Shown: in pieces, positions 1 to 8,288 of the stretch
How the letters are laid out: each line of letters begins with the position of its first letter
Numbering within the stretch: position 1 is the stretch's first letter
Source: Novosphingobium piscinae
GTDB lineage: Bacteria > Pseudomonadota > Alphaproteobacteria > Sphingomonadales > Sphingomonadaceae
DNA: 64,000 bases
Assembly (NCBI RefSeq): GCF_014230355.1
Contig: NZ_JACLAX010000003.1
Span: 1-64,000 of the forward strand
Direction: 5' to 3'
Translations under genes and position numbers: made by a program
Notes under the pieces: model-generated
The model's database searches: none
Told to the model about the DNA's origin: nothing
What the model saw: only the letters and a program-made list of their open reading frames with translations

Positions 1-522
1 GCCACCGCGCTGGCCGGCTGCGCCGCGCCCGAGCCCCAGCGCGCCCGCTTCGTGGCCGCCCTGGCCGCGCAGGACAGCGCGACCGCGGCGCTCGAGGGCT
101 GGTGCGCCGCCAACCGGCTGGCCATGCCCGCCACGGTCAGCGCGGCCGTGCTCGACCAGCCGCCACCGCCCGAGCCCGCCGACGCGCGCCGGCTGCTGGG
201 GGTGAGCGCAGAGGCCGCGCTGGGCTATCGCCATGTCCGCCTCAGCTGCGGCGCCAAGGTCCTGTCGGTCGCGCGGAACTGGTACGTGCCCGCGCGCCTG
301 ACCCCGGAGATGAACGCCGCGCTCGCCACCAGCCGCGTGCCCTTCGGCAAGGTGGCCGCGCCGCTCGGCTTCCGCCGCGAGCGGCTCGACACGCTCCCGC
401 GCCGCAGCCGGGACTGTCCGGCCGGGACGATCCTCGGCCACCGCGCCCTGCTGCGCCTGCCCGACGGCCGCCCGCTGGCCCTGCTGGTGGAATGCTACAC
501 CCGCGCCAACCTCAGGCGCTGA
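1..522 (+). CDS. Partial lipoprotein with chorismate-lyase-like fold (5' end outside window)
   Basis: The reading frame is open from base 1 and ends at a TGA at 520-522, so the start lies upstream. The first visible residues (ATALAGCAAP) end in a lipobox, LAGC, so this looks like a lipid-anchored exported protein cut just inside its signal peptide. About 173 residues are visible. The C-terminal half has the pattern NWYVPARLT...PFG...GHRALLRL...ECYT, which resembles the chorismate pyruvate-lyase/UTRA fold (UbiC): a strand with NWYVP, a PFG turn, then a strand ending in E-x-Y/F. A lipidated UbiC-like protein is odd, because true UbiC is cytosolic and acts in ubiquinone synthesis; it may only share the fold. 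Internal GTG codons (for example at 52) are not the start. The family assignment is inference from pattern only. Confidence 0.6.
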   Translation, partial: ATALAGCAAPEPQRARFVAALAAQDSATAALEGWCAANRLAMPATVSAAVLDQPPPPEPADARRLLGVSAEAALGYRHVRLSCGAKVLSVARNWYVPARLTPEMNAALATSRVPFGKVAAPLGFRRERLDTLPRRSRDCPAGTILGHRALLRLPDGRPLALLVECYTRANLRR

Positions 523-584
523 GGCGCTGAGGCGGGGGGCAGCGGGCCGGCCCCACCACCGTTTCAGCGCAACCGAGCCCGGCC

Positions 585-3500
585 CTAGCGCCCCGCCGCT
601 GCCGCCGGACGCGCGGCCGGCACGATCTGCGCCCGCCAGCTGCGCTCGCGGCTGAGGAACTGCTTCGCCAGGCCCTGCATGATCGCCGGGGTGGTCACCG
701 TATAGTCGGGCATGATCGTGCGGATCGCGGCGAAGCGGCTCGGATCGGTGGTCGCGCCTTCCAGCTGGTACATGAAGAAGGCACTGCTGGTCGCGGCTCG
801 GGTGATCTGCTGCTTGAGCGGTTCGATCACCCGGGCCAGCTCATCGGCGGTCGGCGGGTTGGCGACGAGGTCGGCAGCGATCTCGTCGGCGGTCTGGAAG
901 AACACCGGCACGTCGCGCGGCTGGAGCTGGGCGATCGCGGTGATCGCCCCACCGCTGTCGAGATCGAGTGGCCAAGACGAGAACACCTGCGGGGCATAGC
1001 TGGCCCCGAGCTTTTCGCGCATGCGGTCGAGCAGGCGGTTGGTGAACAGGTTGGTGAGGATCTCGAGCTGACGTGACACGCGGACCCCCGCCATGCCGCC
1101 CCCGGTCGGCCAGGCAACCAGCGCCGCAGCCTGGTTGGCATCGCCGTGATGGGTCAGCACGGCCGGCGCGCCCCCGCCCGGCGGCACCTGCGCCGCGGTC
1201 GAGGCCATGGCCTCGGCCGCCGGTGCGCGCGGCGCCAGCGCGCCGAAAGTGCGGGTCAGCGCCTCGACCGTGCTGTCGCGGTTGATATCGCCGAACACCT
1301 GCACCTCGATCGGGCCCGAGGCGAGCACCGGCTCCCACACCTTGCGGAACCCGGCCGGGCTGGCCGCCTCGATCTCGCCCGGCGTGGGCGTGCGGTAGCG
1401 CGGATCGCGGTTGTGCTGCAGCCACTTGAGATCGCGCTGGAGCACGCCCTGGGGCGAGGCCGCGAGGCCATCGTACTGGAGCCGGCTGGCGGCGCGGGCG
1501 CGCAGCACCGGCGCCTCGTCCCAGCGCGGCATCGCCAGCTTGGCGGCGAACAGGTAGAGCTGGTCGGCCAGGTCGGCCTGACGCGTGTCGGCGCTGAAGG
1601 TGAAGTCGGCGTCGTCGATCTTGAAGTCGAAGCCCATCTTGCGCCCGGTCGAGATGCGGTCGAGCTCCTCCTGCCCGAGGGTCGCCTCGCCCGAGCCGAC
1701 CAGAGCCATCTGGCCGAGCTGGATGTAGGGGGCGTCGTCAGGCCCGAAGGCGCGGTAGCCCGCCCCGAAACGGACCTTGACCGTGACCCGGCCGGGTTCG
1801 TCGTTGCTCGGCCAGATCAGCGCCTTGACGCCGTTGGCCAGCTCGATCTGCTCGATCTGGCCGATCCCGGTCGGGACTGCCGCGGCCACCCGGCCCGGCG
1901 TGCCGATCGGGGGCAGCTGGTCGAACGAGATCGGCTTGTTGGCGAGGCGCGCCTTGCCATCGGCCACCACCGGCGCGGCCAGGGCCTGGCGCAGCAGCGC
2001 CGCAGTGCCATCGGCCGCGCGCGGAGTGACCAGCACGCCGCGCGTCACGGTTCCGGCAAACAGCTGGCGCGTGTGCTGCAGCACCGCTTGCGGCGTGATC
2101 AGCGGGACCGATTCGCGGAAGATGCGCAGGACCGCGTCAGGATTGGCCACGGTCTCACGGATGTCGACGGCCTGGACGATATCGTCAGCCAGCCGCGAGC
2201 CGGGCTGCAGCGCCTGCTGCTCCTGCGCACTGGCGAAGGCCACGTCGAGTTCGGCGACCTCGCGGGCGATCTCCTCGGCGGTCGGCGGGCTGGCCATGGC
2301 GTCGGCGATCACCGCGCGCACGTCCTTCACCGCCGCGCGCCAGTCCTCGCCCAGCGGGGTCACGCTGACAAAGGTCGCATCGGTCGAGCGCGAGACGTCC
2401 TGCTGGTTGACCTGGGCGACCAGAAAGCTGCCGCCGCCCCGCGCGCGCGCCTCGAGCCGGCGGTTGATCACGGCCTGGGCGATCTGGTCGATCATCAGGC
2501 CCTGGTTGTAGGCGACCGTATCGTTCACCGGCCGCCACGGGCGCAGCGTGGCCCAGGTGATGTTGCGCGGCAGGTCGGGCTCGACCAGCACCCGGGTCTG
2601 GCCGATCACGCTGCCCCCGCCGGGGGCCTTGACCGCGCCCGGGGGGGCAACCGGATCGCCGAAACTGGGCGCCGGCGTGTGCGGGCCCGGCGGGCTCCAT
2701 CCGGCGAACCACTTCTGCACCAGCGCCTCGAGCTCGGCGGTGGGACGGTCCCCCGCCAGCACGACCACCGTGTTCTCGGGCCGGTACCAGCGGGCGTGGA
2801 ACGCGCGGACAGTGGTCTGGTTGGCGGCGGTCAGGGTCGCCTCGGTGCCGATCGGCGAGCGGGTAGCCAGCGGCTGCCCGGCGTAGAGCACCTCGCGCAG
2901 GGCATCCTGCACGCGGGCGGCCGCGCCGCCGCGCTCGCGCTTTTCGGCCAGCACGATCGGCAGGTCGGTCTGGATGTTCTTGTCGCTCAGGGTCGGGGCG
3001 ATGACCATGCCCGAGAGATACTTCATCGATTCGTCGAGCCCGGCCGGGGTGGCGTCGGGCAGGTCGATCGAGAAGGTCGTCCCGGTCGGCGTGGTCTCGG
3101 CATTGGTGTCGCTGCCGAACGAGGCGCCCAGCCGCTGCCAGGCGTGGATCGCCTCGCCCTCGCCCAGGTATTGCGACTGGCGGAACACCAGATGCTCGAG
3201 GAAGTGGGCATAGCCGCGCTCGTGCTCGCGCTCGAACAGCGAGCCGACGTCAACGCGGACGCGGATCGAGACCTGTCCCGGCGGGACGCCGTTGCTCCGC
3301 ACCGCATAGCGCAGCCCGTTGGGCAGCTCGCCGAAGACCCATTCCTTGTCCTGCGGCACGTCGCTGCCACGGTACAGCCACGGACCGGGCGCCGGCTTGG
3401 CGGCAGGCGCGGCCGTGGGGCTGGTCGGAGCGGGTTTGGCCAGAGCGGGTTTGGCCGGAGCGGTCGCCGCCCGCGGAGCGGGCCGGGTGCGCGGGGCGGC

Positions 3501-3587
3501 CGCATCGGCCGGAGGCAGGACCAGCGCCAGGGCCAGCAACGGGAGAGTGAGAAGGGCGGTGCGGGCGGCGCGGGCAGACTGGCTCAT
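585..3587 (-). CDS. M16 family zinc metallopeptidase (pitrilysin/insulinase type), exported
   Basis: This 1000-residue protein starts at ATG 3587. The frame stays open upstream into the FKBP gene, but only this start gives a signal peptide (hydrophobic stretch about residues 9-30, AxA-type end). A low-complexity Ala/Pro/Lys linker follows (about 31-68), then two peptidase halves. The inverted zinc motif HFLEH is at 128-132, with the glutamate-rich helix expected about 75 residues later. The length and one active plus one inactive half match the pitrilysin-like M16 family, which forms a clamshell and degrades peptides. The export signal places it in the periplasm or anchored to the inner membrane. 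It converges with the preceding lipoprotein gene. Its substrate cannot be read from sequence. The linker carries short direct repeats encoding AKPALAKPA. Confidence 0.9.
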   Translation of the reverse strand: MSQSARAARTALLTLPLLALALVLPPADAAAPRTRPAPRAATAPAKPALAKPAPTSPTAAPAAKPAPGPWLYRGSDVPQDKEWVFGELPNGLRYAVRSNGVPPGQVSIRVRVDVGSLFEREHERGYAHFLEHLVFRQSQYLGEGEAIHAWQRLGASFGSDTNAETTPTGTTFSIDLPDATPAGLDESMKYLSGMVIAPTLSDKNIQTDLPIVLAEKRERGGAAARVQDALREVLYAGQPLATRSPIGTEATLTAANQTTVRAFHARWYRPENTVVVLAGDRPTAELEALVQKWFAGWSPPGPHTPAPSFGDPVAPPGAVKAPGGGSVIGQTRVLVEPDLPRNITWATLRPWRPVNDTVAYNQGLMIDQIAQAVINRRLEARARGGGSFLVAQVNQQDVSRSTDATFVSVTPLGEDWRAAVKDVRAVIADAMASPPTAEEIAREVAELDVAFASAQEQQALQPGSRLADDIVQAVDIRETVANPDAVLRIFRESVPLITPQAVLQHTRQLFAGTVTRGVLVTPRAADGTAALLRQALAAPVVADGKARLANKPISFDQLPPIGTPGRVAAAVPTGIGQIEQIELANGVKALIWPSNDEPGRVTVKVRFGAGYRAFGPDDAPYIQLGQMALVGSGEATLGQEELDRISTGRKMGFDFKIDDADFTFSADTRQADLADQLYLFAAKLAMPRWDEAPVLRARAASRLQYDGLAASPQGVLQRDLKWLQHNRDPRYRTPTPGEIEAASPAGFRKVWEPVLASGPIEVQVFGDINRDSTVEALTRTFGALAPRAPAAEAMASTAAQVPPGGGAPAVLTHHGDANQAAALVAWPTGGGMAGVRVSRQLEILTNLFTNRLLDRMREKLGASYAPQVFSSWPLDLDSGGAITAIAQLQPRDVPVFFQTADEIAADLVANPPTADELARVIEPLKQQITRAATSSAFFMYQLEGATTDPSRFAAIRTIMPDYTVTTPAIMQGLAKQFLSRERSWRAQIVPAARPAAAAGR

Positions 3588-3666
3588 CGCCCCCGGTATA
3601 GGGGGGCGATTGCTGAAGGACCAGTGAATAGGCCTGCCCGAACGCACAGGCCCGTGCCGGTCGGGA

Positions 3667-4299
3667 TCAGGGTCGTGCGGCGCCCGGAGCCGGGGCCGGT
3701 GCCCCTGGCGCCGGGGCCGCGGCGGGCGGCGGCGGGGCGCCCGCGGCAGCACCCTGGCGCATCGCCTCGACCTCGGCCGCGGTGCGCGAATCGAGCAGTT
3801 CGACCTGGAACACCAGGCTGGCGTCGGCCGGGATCGGACCGGCACCCTCCTTGCCGTAGCCGAGCGCTGCGGGGATGCAGAAGCGCCAGACCGCGCCGCG
3901 CGCCATCAGCTGGAGACCCTCGCCGAAGCCGGGGATCACCCCGTCGACTTTCATCGGCGTGCGGGTGTTCTGGTCGAACACCTTTCCGTCGGCGGCCAGA
4001 TAGCCGATGTAGTCGATCAGCACATAGTCGGTGGCGCCGGCCTTGGGCCCGGTGCCGGGGCGCAGCTCGGCATAGCCCAGCCCCGAGGGGGTGGCGCGAT
4101 CACAGCTGCGCTGCGCCGCCGGGACGATCGGCTGGAGCGGCAACGGAATGATCGCCGCGGCGCCCGGGGCAAGCGGCGCGGCCGCCGGCTTCGCCGCGGC
4201 GGCCGGGGAAGATGCGGGGGCGGCGGGGGCGGCGGCCGACAGGCTGGCGGAGGCGCCGAGCAAGGCGATTGCGGCAAGGGCCGGGGCGGTCTTGGTCAT
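3667..4299 (-). CDS. FKBP-type peptidyl-prolyl cis-trans isomerase, exported
   Basis: This 210-residue protein starts at ATG 4299 with a signal peptide (MTKTAPALAAIALLGASASL, cleavage near residues 22-26). A Pro/Ala-rich spacer follows, then one FKBP domain at about residues 80-185. Family landmarks are YVLIDYIGYLADGKVFDQ, VIPGFGEGL, the aromatic W in GAVWRFCIP, ALGYG and LVFQVELL. The C-terminal tail is a Pro/Ala-rich repeat of about 25 residues that may span periplasmic space or bind peptidoglycan. It probably speeds proline isomerisation in periplasmic or outer-membrane proteins. It lies 79 bp upstream of the M16 peptidase on the same strand, so the two may be co-transcribed as envelope quality-control genes. 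A cysteine in the RFCIP strand is common in this branch. Confidence 0.9.
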   Translation of the reverse strand: MTKTAPALAAIALLGASASLSAAAPAAPASSPAAAAKPAAAPLAPGAAAIIPLPLQPIVPAAQRSCDRATPSGLGYAELRPGTGPKAGATDYVLIDYIGYLAADGKVFDQNTRTPMKVDGVIPGFGEGLQLMARGAVWRFCIPAALGYGKEGAGPIPADASLVFQVELLDSRTAAEVEAMRQGAAAGAPPPPAAAPAPGAPAPAPGAARP

Positions 4300-4504
4300 C
4301 GGCGGGTGTCTCCGTGCAGCGACCGGCCGGTCGACCCCGGACGGCAGAACCGCGGCCTTAGGCGCGCACGGAACAGGCGGCAAGCCATCGCACCGTCCCT
4401 CTGCCGCCCCCGTCCTGCCGGGCCCGTCCAGCAGGCCTGTCCTGCTCCGCCTGTCCTGCTGGACCCTTGACCGCCGGCCAAGCGCGCCTACATCAACTGG
4501 GATC
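4300..4504. other. Intergenic region between divergent FKBP and nfuA-like genes
   Basis: This 205-bp divergent spacer must hold the promoters for the FKBP gene (minus) and the Nfu gene (plus). I see no convincing -35/-10 pair or operator. A short direct repeat of the type CCTGTCCTGCT occurs at about 4436-4461. Nothing else is evident. Confidence 0.4.
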
Positions 4505-5086
4505 ATGTACATCGAAACCGAACTCACGCCGAACCCGGCCACGCTCAAGTTCCTGCCCGGCCAGCCGGTGATGGCCGCGGGCACCCGCGAATTCACCACC
4601 CCGGAAGAGGCGGCCAGCTCGCCCCTGGCCGAGGCGCTGTTCGAACTGGGCGACGTGACCGGCGTGTTCTTCGGTCGCGATTTCGTCTCGGTCACCGCGG
4701 CGCCCGGGGCCAACTGGGCCGATCTCAAGCCGCAGGTCGTGGCGATCCTGCTCGATCACTTCGTCTCGGGCGCACCGCTGTTCGCCGGCGGCGATGCGGG
4801 CGGCATCGCGGTGCCCGCCGGGGCGGACGACGAGACCTTCGGCGACGATCCGGCCGACGCCGACGTGGTCGCCCAGATCAAGGACCTGCTGGAAACCCGG
4901 GTGCGCCCGGCGGTCGCCAACGATGGCGGCGACATCATCTACCGGGGCTTCCGCGAGGGGGTGGTCTACCTGACCATGCAGGGCGCCTGCGCCGGCTGCC
5001 CATCCTCCTCGGCCACGCTCAAGCACGGCATCGAATCCCTGCTCAAGCACTACGTGCCTGAGGTCAGCGAAGTTCGCGCGGCCTGA
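4505..5086 (+). CDS. NifU/Nfu-family iron-sulfur cluster scaffold or carrier
   Basis: This 193-residue protein begins at ATG 4505 (MYIETELTPNPATLKFLPG). The N-terminal Nfu_N domain, with the signature TPNPATLKF, spans about 1-90. An acidic linker follows, and the C-terminal NifU domain (about 110-185) carries the cluster-binding CxxC at C162 and C165 in GACAGCPSS. This two-domain layout is that of eukaryotic and alphaproteobacterial Nfu proteins, which carry a [4Fe-4S] cluster to client enzymes. It differs from E. coli NfuA, whose N-terminal domain is a degenerate A-type carrier. It is followed by tsaB after 8 bp, suggesting one transcript. Both cysteines and the full length are present, so it should be functional. 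Confidence 0.92.
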   Translation: MYIETELTPNPATLKFLPGQPVMAAGTREFTTPEEAASSPLAEALFELGDVTGVFFGRDFVSVTAAPGANWADLKPQVVAILLDHFVSGAPLFAGGDAGGIAVPAGADDETFGDDPADADVVAQIKDLLETRVRPAVANDGGDIIYRGFREGVVYLTMQGACAGCPSSSATLKHGIESLLKHYVPEVSEVRAA

Positions 5087-5094
5087 CCCGCGCG

Positions 5095-5721
5095 GTGGCC
5101 GCAACGCTCGTCATCGACAGCGCGACCGAGGCCTGTTCGGTCGCGCTGCTGCGAAGCGGGCAGGTGATCGCGGGATCGTGGCACATGCTGGGGCGCGGCC
5201 ATGCCGAGCAGCTGGTGCCTCTGATCGCAGCCCTGCCCGACCGCGGCCGCGCTCCGCGCATCGCCGTGGCCCGGGGGCCCGGCAGCTTCACCGGCCTGCG
5301 CGTCGGCCTGGCAGCGGCCCGGGCCCTGGCGCTCGCCTGGCAGGCCGAGCTGGTCGGCTATCCCACTCTCGCGCTGCTTGCCGCCCAGGCGCGGGCGACG
5401 CATGGCGCCGTGCCGGTTGGCGTGGCGATCACCGGCGGGCATGGCGAATGGTTCGTCCAGAGCTTCGCCGCTGATGGCCTGCCCGTCTCGGACCTCGCCG
5501 CCCTGCCCCCCGCCGCGGCGGCCGCGGCGCTCGGCTGCGCGCTGGTCACCGGCAGCCAGGCCGAGGCGCTGGTATCGCTGCGCGGACACGGTACGGCCTT
5601 GCCCGCCTGGCCGGACGCGCGCGCCTTCGCGCAGCTGCCCGAGGCCCTGGTGACGGCCGAAACCGCGCCGCTCTATGGCCGCGCACCCGATGCCCGCCTG
5701 CCCGGCACGGTCGCGGCATGA
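5095..5721 (+). CDS. tsaB: tRNA threonylcarbamoyladenosine biosynthesis protein TsaB
   Basis: This 208-residue protein begins with GTG at 5095, 8 bp after the Nfu stop. It shows the N-terminal ASKHA/actin-like fold of TsaB: LVIDSATEACSVAL at the start, GHAEQLVPLI, then ARGPGSFTGLRVGLA at about 60-75, the most conserved stretch of the family. TsaB pairs with TsaD (and TsaE) to transfer threonylcarbamoyl to A37 of tRNAs that read ANN codons. It has no catalytic metal site of its own. Its stop overlaps the next start (ATGA at 5718), coupling it to the RimI-like acetyltransferase. This tsaB-rimI pairing is widespread in bacteria and supports both calls. Confidence 0.95.
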   Translation: MAATLVIDSATEACSVALLRSGQVIAGSWHMLGRGHAEQLVPLIAALPDRGRAPRIAVARGPGSFTGLRVGLAAARALALAWQAELVGYPTLALLAAQARATHGAVPVGVAITGGHGEWFVQSFAADGLPVSDLAALPPAAAAAALGCALVTGSQAEALVSLRGHGTALPAWPDARAFAQLPEALVTAETAPLYGRAPDARLPGTVAA

Positions 5722-6206
5722 CCGCGATGCTGGCCGAGGCCGACGACGTCGACCGGATCATGGCCGTGATGGCCTGCGCCTTCGATCCCGAATTCGGCGA
5801 GGCCTGGACCCGGCGGCAGGTGGAGGATGCCCTGATCCTGGGCAATTGCCATTACTTGCTGGCCGGCGTGGACGGCGTGACGACCGGGGCGATGCAACCG
5901 GCCGGCCCCACCGCGGGCTTCGCGCTCAGCCGCACCAGTTGCGATGAAGAAGAACTGCTGCTCTTCGCCGTGGCACCGGAGTACCGGGGCTGCGGCATCG
6001 GCGAAGGATTGCTGGCCGGATTTGCCGAAGCCGCACGGCATCGCGGCGCGGTGCGACTGTTGCTGGAAATGCGCCGGGGCAATCCGGCCGAATCACTCTA
6101 TCGACGTCACGGCTTTGTTCCGGTCGGGGTCCGCAAGAATTATTACCGGACACTAAGTGGACCAAGGCTGGATGCGATCACTTTCGTCAGAACGATGGAT
6201 GCTTGA
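5718..6206 (+). CDS. rimI: RimI-like ribosomal protein / GNAT acetyltransferase
   Basis: This 162-residue GNAT-fold N-acetyltransferase starts at ATG 5718 inside the tsaB stop. The acetyl-CoA pyrophosphate loop (motif A) is VAPEYRGCGIGEGLL at about residues 90-104, fitting the R/Q-x-x-G-x-G/A rule. LLLEMRRGNPAESLYRRHGF at about 115-135 is the RimI-type motif B (E and N then YxxxGF). The ending YYRTLSGPRLDAITF also matches RimI. RimI acetylates the N-terminus of ribosomal protein S18; substrate range in alphaproteobacteria is less certain. Its position after tsaB supports the name. Confidence 0.88.
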   Translation: MTAMLAEADDVDRIMAVMACAFDPEFGEAWTRRQVEDALILGNCHYLLAGVDGVTTGAMQPAGPTAGFALSRTSCDEEELLLFAVAPEYRGCGIGEGLLAGFAEAARHRGAVRLLLEMRRGNPAESLYRRHGFVPVGVRKNYYRTLSGPRLDAITFVRTMDA

Positions 6207-6378
6207 ACCAGTTTGAGTGCAAAAACCGGTCAAATTGCGCCATTTTGCAGCGCAGCATCACGTTTTTCATCTTGTATTCGAATAAACGCAGGTTCAGGAG
6301 AAACTATCTCCGAACTTGATCCTTTTCAGGCTGGCAGGCCGGAGCAAACATAAGGTCGTACACTTCAAGGATTTCACC
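6207..6378. promoter_or_regulatory. A/T-rich leader upstream of the mucR-like gene
   Basis: This 172-bp gap is visibly richer in A/T than its surroundings, with runs AAAAA, TTTT and GTTTTTC between 6218 and 6275. MucR/Ros proteins are known to bind A/T-rich, poorly conserved sites and repress their own genes, so autoregulation here is plausible. No confident -35/-10 pair can be picked. The ribosome site AAGGA at 6367-6371 lies 7 nt before ATG 6379. Confidence 0.4.
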
Positions 6379-6819
6379 ATGGACAGTCCGCAAAGCGATA
6401 TCAGTGAAACGCTGATCACTCTCACGTCCGACATCGTGGCTGCGCATGTCAGCAACAACAGCGTTTCGGTCGGTGATCTTCCGACGCTCATCAGCAATGT
6501 CTACAATGCTCTGTCCGGCCTGGGCCAGACCGCCCCGGTGGAGGAAACCCCGCCGGAACCGGCCGTGTCGATCCGCGCTTCGGTCAAGCCCGATCACATC
6601 GTCTGCCTGGAAGACGGCAAGAAGCTGAAGATGCTGAAGCGTCACCTGATGACGCACTACAACATGACCCCGGAACAGTATCGCGCGCGCTGGAACCTGC
6701 CCGCCGACTATCCGATGGTCGCGCCGGACTATGCGGAGAAGCGCCGCGAACTGGCGAAGAAGATCGGCCTCGGCCGCAAGCCCGGCGCCAAGCCGGCGCG
6801 CGGCCGCGCCAAGGCCTGA
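6379..6819 (+). CDS. MucR/Ros family zinc-finger transcriptional regulator
   Basis: This 146-residue protein starts at ATG 6379, set by a good AAGGA site 7 nt upstream; the frame is open further upstream but without one. Residues 1-50 form the oligomerisation region. The C-terminal half carries the prokaryotic zinc finger: C76 and D79 in CLEDG, then H89 and H93 in LKRHLMTH. The stretch DHIVCLEDGKKLKMLKRHL continues into NMTPEQYRARW, all typical of MucR/Ros. A basic tail (GRKPGAKPARGRAKA) should add DNA contacts. Such proteins are H-NS-like silencers controlling exopolysaccharide, motility and cell-cycle genes in alphaproteobacteria. Replacement of the second cysteine by aspartate is normal for many members. 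The gene is bounded downstream by a strong terminator. Confidence 0.92.
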   Translation: MDSPQSDISETLITLTSDIVAAHVSNNSVSVGDLPTLISNVYNALSGLGQTAPVEETPPEPAVSIRASVKPDHIVCLEDGKKLKMLKRHLMTHYNMTPEQYRARWNLPADYPMVAPDYAEKRRELAKKIGLGRKPGAKPARGRAKA

Positions 6820-6887
6820 CCGCGCGGGTCACCGCCCGCGCCGCACCTGTGGGTAGCGGCGCGCGGCGGCGGGCCGCGCCGGTTGCG

Positions 6888-6926
6888 AAAATGCCTCGTC
6901 CGGTGCATATCGGACGAGGCATTTTT
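6888..6926 (+). terminator. Strong rho-independent terminator after the mucR-like gene
   Basis: A perfect 15-bp inverted repeat (arms 6888-6902 and 6911-6925, AAAATGCCTCGTCCG and its complement) with an 8-nt loop ends in TTTTT. The flanking A and T runs make it potentially bidirectional. It separates the MucR-like unit from the fur-like unit. Confidence 0.93.
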
Positions 6927-6964
6927 CGTCGGGGCCCGCCCCGCACGATGGAAGTGGACCCAAG

Positions 6965-7420
6965 GTGCACCAACAGATCGATATCGAGGCGCTCTGCAAC
7001 GAGCGCGGCTTGCGGATCACCGAGCAGCGCCGGGTGATCGCCCGCGTCCTCTCCGAGTCCGAAGACCACCCCGACGTGGACAAGCTCTATGAGCGCGCCT
7101 CGGCGCTGGACCCGGGCATCTCGATCGCGACGGTCTACCGCACGGTGCGCCTGTTCGAGGAAGCCGGCATCCTCGACCGACACGATTTCGGCGATGGCCG
7201 CGCCCGCTATGAGGCCGCCCCCGAGGCCCATCACGACCACATGATCGACGTCGAGACCGGCAAGGTGATCGAGTTCGTCGATCCCGAGCTTGAGGCCCTG
7301 CAGCGCCAGATCGCCGAGCGCCTCGGCTACCGCCTGGTCGATCACCGCATGGAACTCTACGGCGTGCGGCTCGATCGCGAAGGGGCTGCCACCCCGCCGC
7401 CGGGCCTGCGCCGGCGCTGA
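6965..7420 (+). CDS. Fur/Mur family metal-responsive transcriptional regulator
   Basis: This 151-residue protein starts at GTG 6965. It has the N-terminal winged helix (GLRITEQRRVIARVL, then ISIATVYRTVRLFEEAGIL as recognition helix) and a C-terminal dimer/metal domain with HHDH at 89-92. In E. coli Fur the following segment contains CxxC for structural zinc; here it reads IDVETGKVIEF and both cysteines are missing. The absence of this site is typical of alphaproteobacterial Fur/Mur proteins, several of which answer to manganese rather than iron, so the metal sensed cannot be settled from sequence. It overlaps the next gene by one base (TGATG at 7418-7422), an unusual partnership with a lipid acyltransferase. 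Confidence 0.92.
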   Translation: MHQQIDIEALCNERGLRITEQRRVIARVLSESEDHPDVDKLYERASALDPGISIATVYRTVRLFEEAGILDRHDFGDGRARYEAAPEAHHDHMIDVETGKVIEFVDPELEALQRQIAERLGYRLVDHRMELYGVRLDREGAATPPPGLRRR

Positions 7421-8286
7421 TGCCGCCAGCCGGGCCGGTCAGCCCGCCGTCAGCCGCACCTCCGGCCTGGGAACTCACCGTGCCGGGCCGGCTGCGCATC
7501 GCGCTGCGCCTGACGCTGATCGTGCTGGCCCTGCTGGTCTGCGTGCCGCTGCACTACCTCTATCGCGCCTTCGCCTACGGCTCGCCGCTGCCCAAGCTGT
7601 TCCTCTACCTGACCACCCGCATCGTCGGCGCACGGCTGCGGGTGATCGGCACGCCGCTGCGGCGCGATGCCTTCGTGCTCGCCAACCACGTCTCGTGGAT
7701 CGACATTCCCGCGCTCGCCGGCACCAGCGGCACGGCCTTCGTCGCCAAGGCCGAGGTGGCCGGCGTGCCGGTGATCGGCTGGCTGTGCCGGCTCAACCGC
7801 ACGGTCTTCGTCCAGCGCGAGGCCCGGCTCAACGTCGCCGAGCAGATCAATGCCGTGCGCGAGGCGCTGGCCGACAACTGGTCGATCACGGTCTTTCCTG
7901 AGGGCACGACCACCGACGGCTGGTCACTGCTGCCGTTCAAGTCCTCGATCCTCAAGGCGCTCGATCCGGCGCCGGCCGGGATCCTGGTCCAGCCGGTCGT
8001 GATCGACTACGGCGCCGCCTCGGCCGAGATCGCCTGGGTCGGCGACGAGCCGGGGCTGACCAATGCCCTGCGGGTGCTGGCGCGGCGCGGCGGCTTCGAC
8101 CTGGCGGTCCACTACCTCGATCCCTTCACCCCCGCCGAGGCGGGCGATCGCAAGGCGATCGCGGCCGAGGCGCGGCGGCGCATCGAGGCCCGGCTGGAGG
8201 CGCTGCGCGGGGGACCGCTCCGCCCCTTTGGCCTCCCGGTCGAGGCCGTGGGTTACAGCGCCAGGGTCGCGCCGACCGAGGGCTGA
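7420..8286 (+). CDS. 1-acyl-sn-glycerol-3-phosphate acyltransferase (PlsC family)
   Basis: This 288-residue membrane protein has one clear N-terminal transmembrane helix at about residues 26-46 (RIALRLTLIVLALLVCVPL). The acyltransferase domain carries the catalytic HX4D at H90-D95 (NHVSWID) and the glycerophosphate-binding FPEGT at 159-163, with RTVFVQRE between them. These motifs define PlsC-type enzymes that acylate lysophosphatidate, but the same fold serves lyso-ornithine-lipid acyltransferases (OlsA), a real alternative in alphaproteobacteria. Its start overlaps the fur-like stop, so the two are translated together. It faces queF with only 2 bp between stops. Confidence 0.88.
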   Translation: MPPAGPVSPPSAAPPAWELTVPGRLRIALRLTLIVLALLVCVPLHYLYRAFAYGSPLPKLFLYLTTRIVGARLRVIGTPLRRDAFVLANHVSWIDIPALAGTSGTAFVAKAEVAGVPVIGWLCRLNRTVFVQREARLNVAEQINAVREALADNWSITVFPEGTTTDGWSLLPFKSSILKALDPAPAGILVQPVVIDYGAASAEIAWVGDEPGLTNALRVLARRGGFDLAVHYLDPFTPAEAGDRKAIAAEARRRIEARLEALRGGPLRPFGLPVEAVGYSARVAPTEG

Positions 8287-8288
8287 CC

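Noticed and set aside
585..3845. Longer version of the M16 protein starting at 3845
   Set aside because: The extra 86 residues are Arg/Pro-rich, lie opposite no signal, and overlap the FKBP gene; ATG 3587 starts a proper signal peptide.
1146..4151. A 1001-codon open frame on the plus strand, opposite the M16 peptidase and FKBP genes
   Set aside because: It is complementary to the well-supported M16 and FKBP genes, has an Arg/Gly/Ala/His-rich composition typical of antisense shadows in GC-rich DNA, and no motif.
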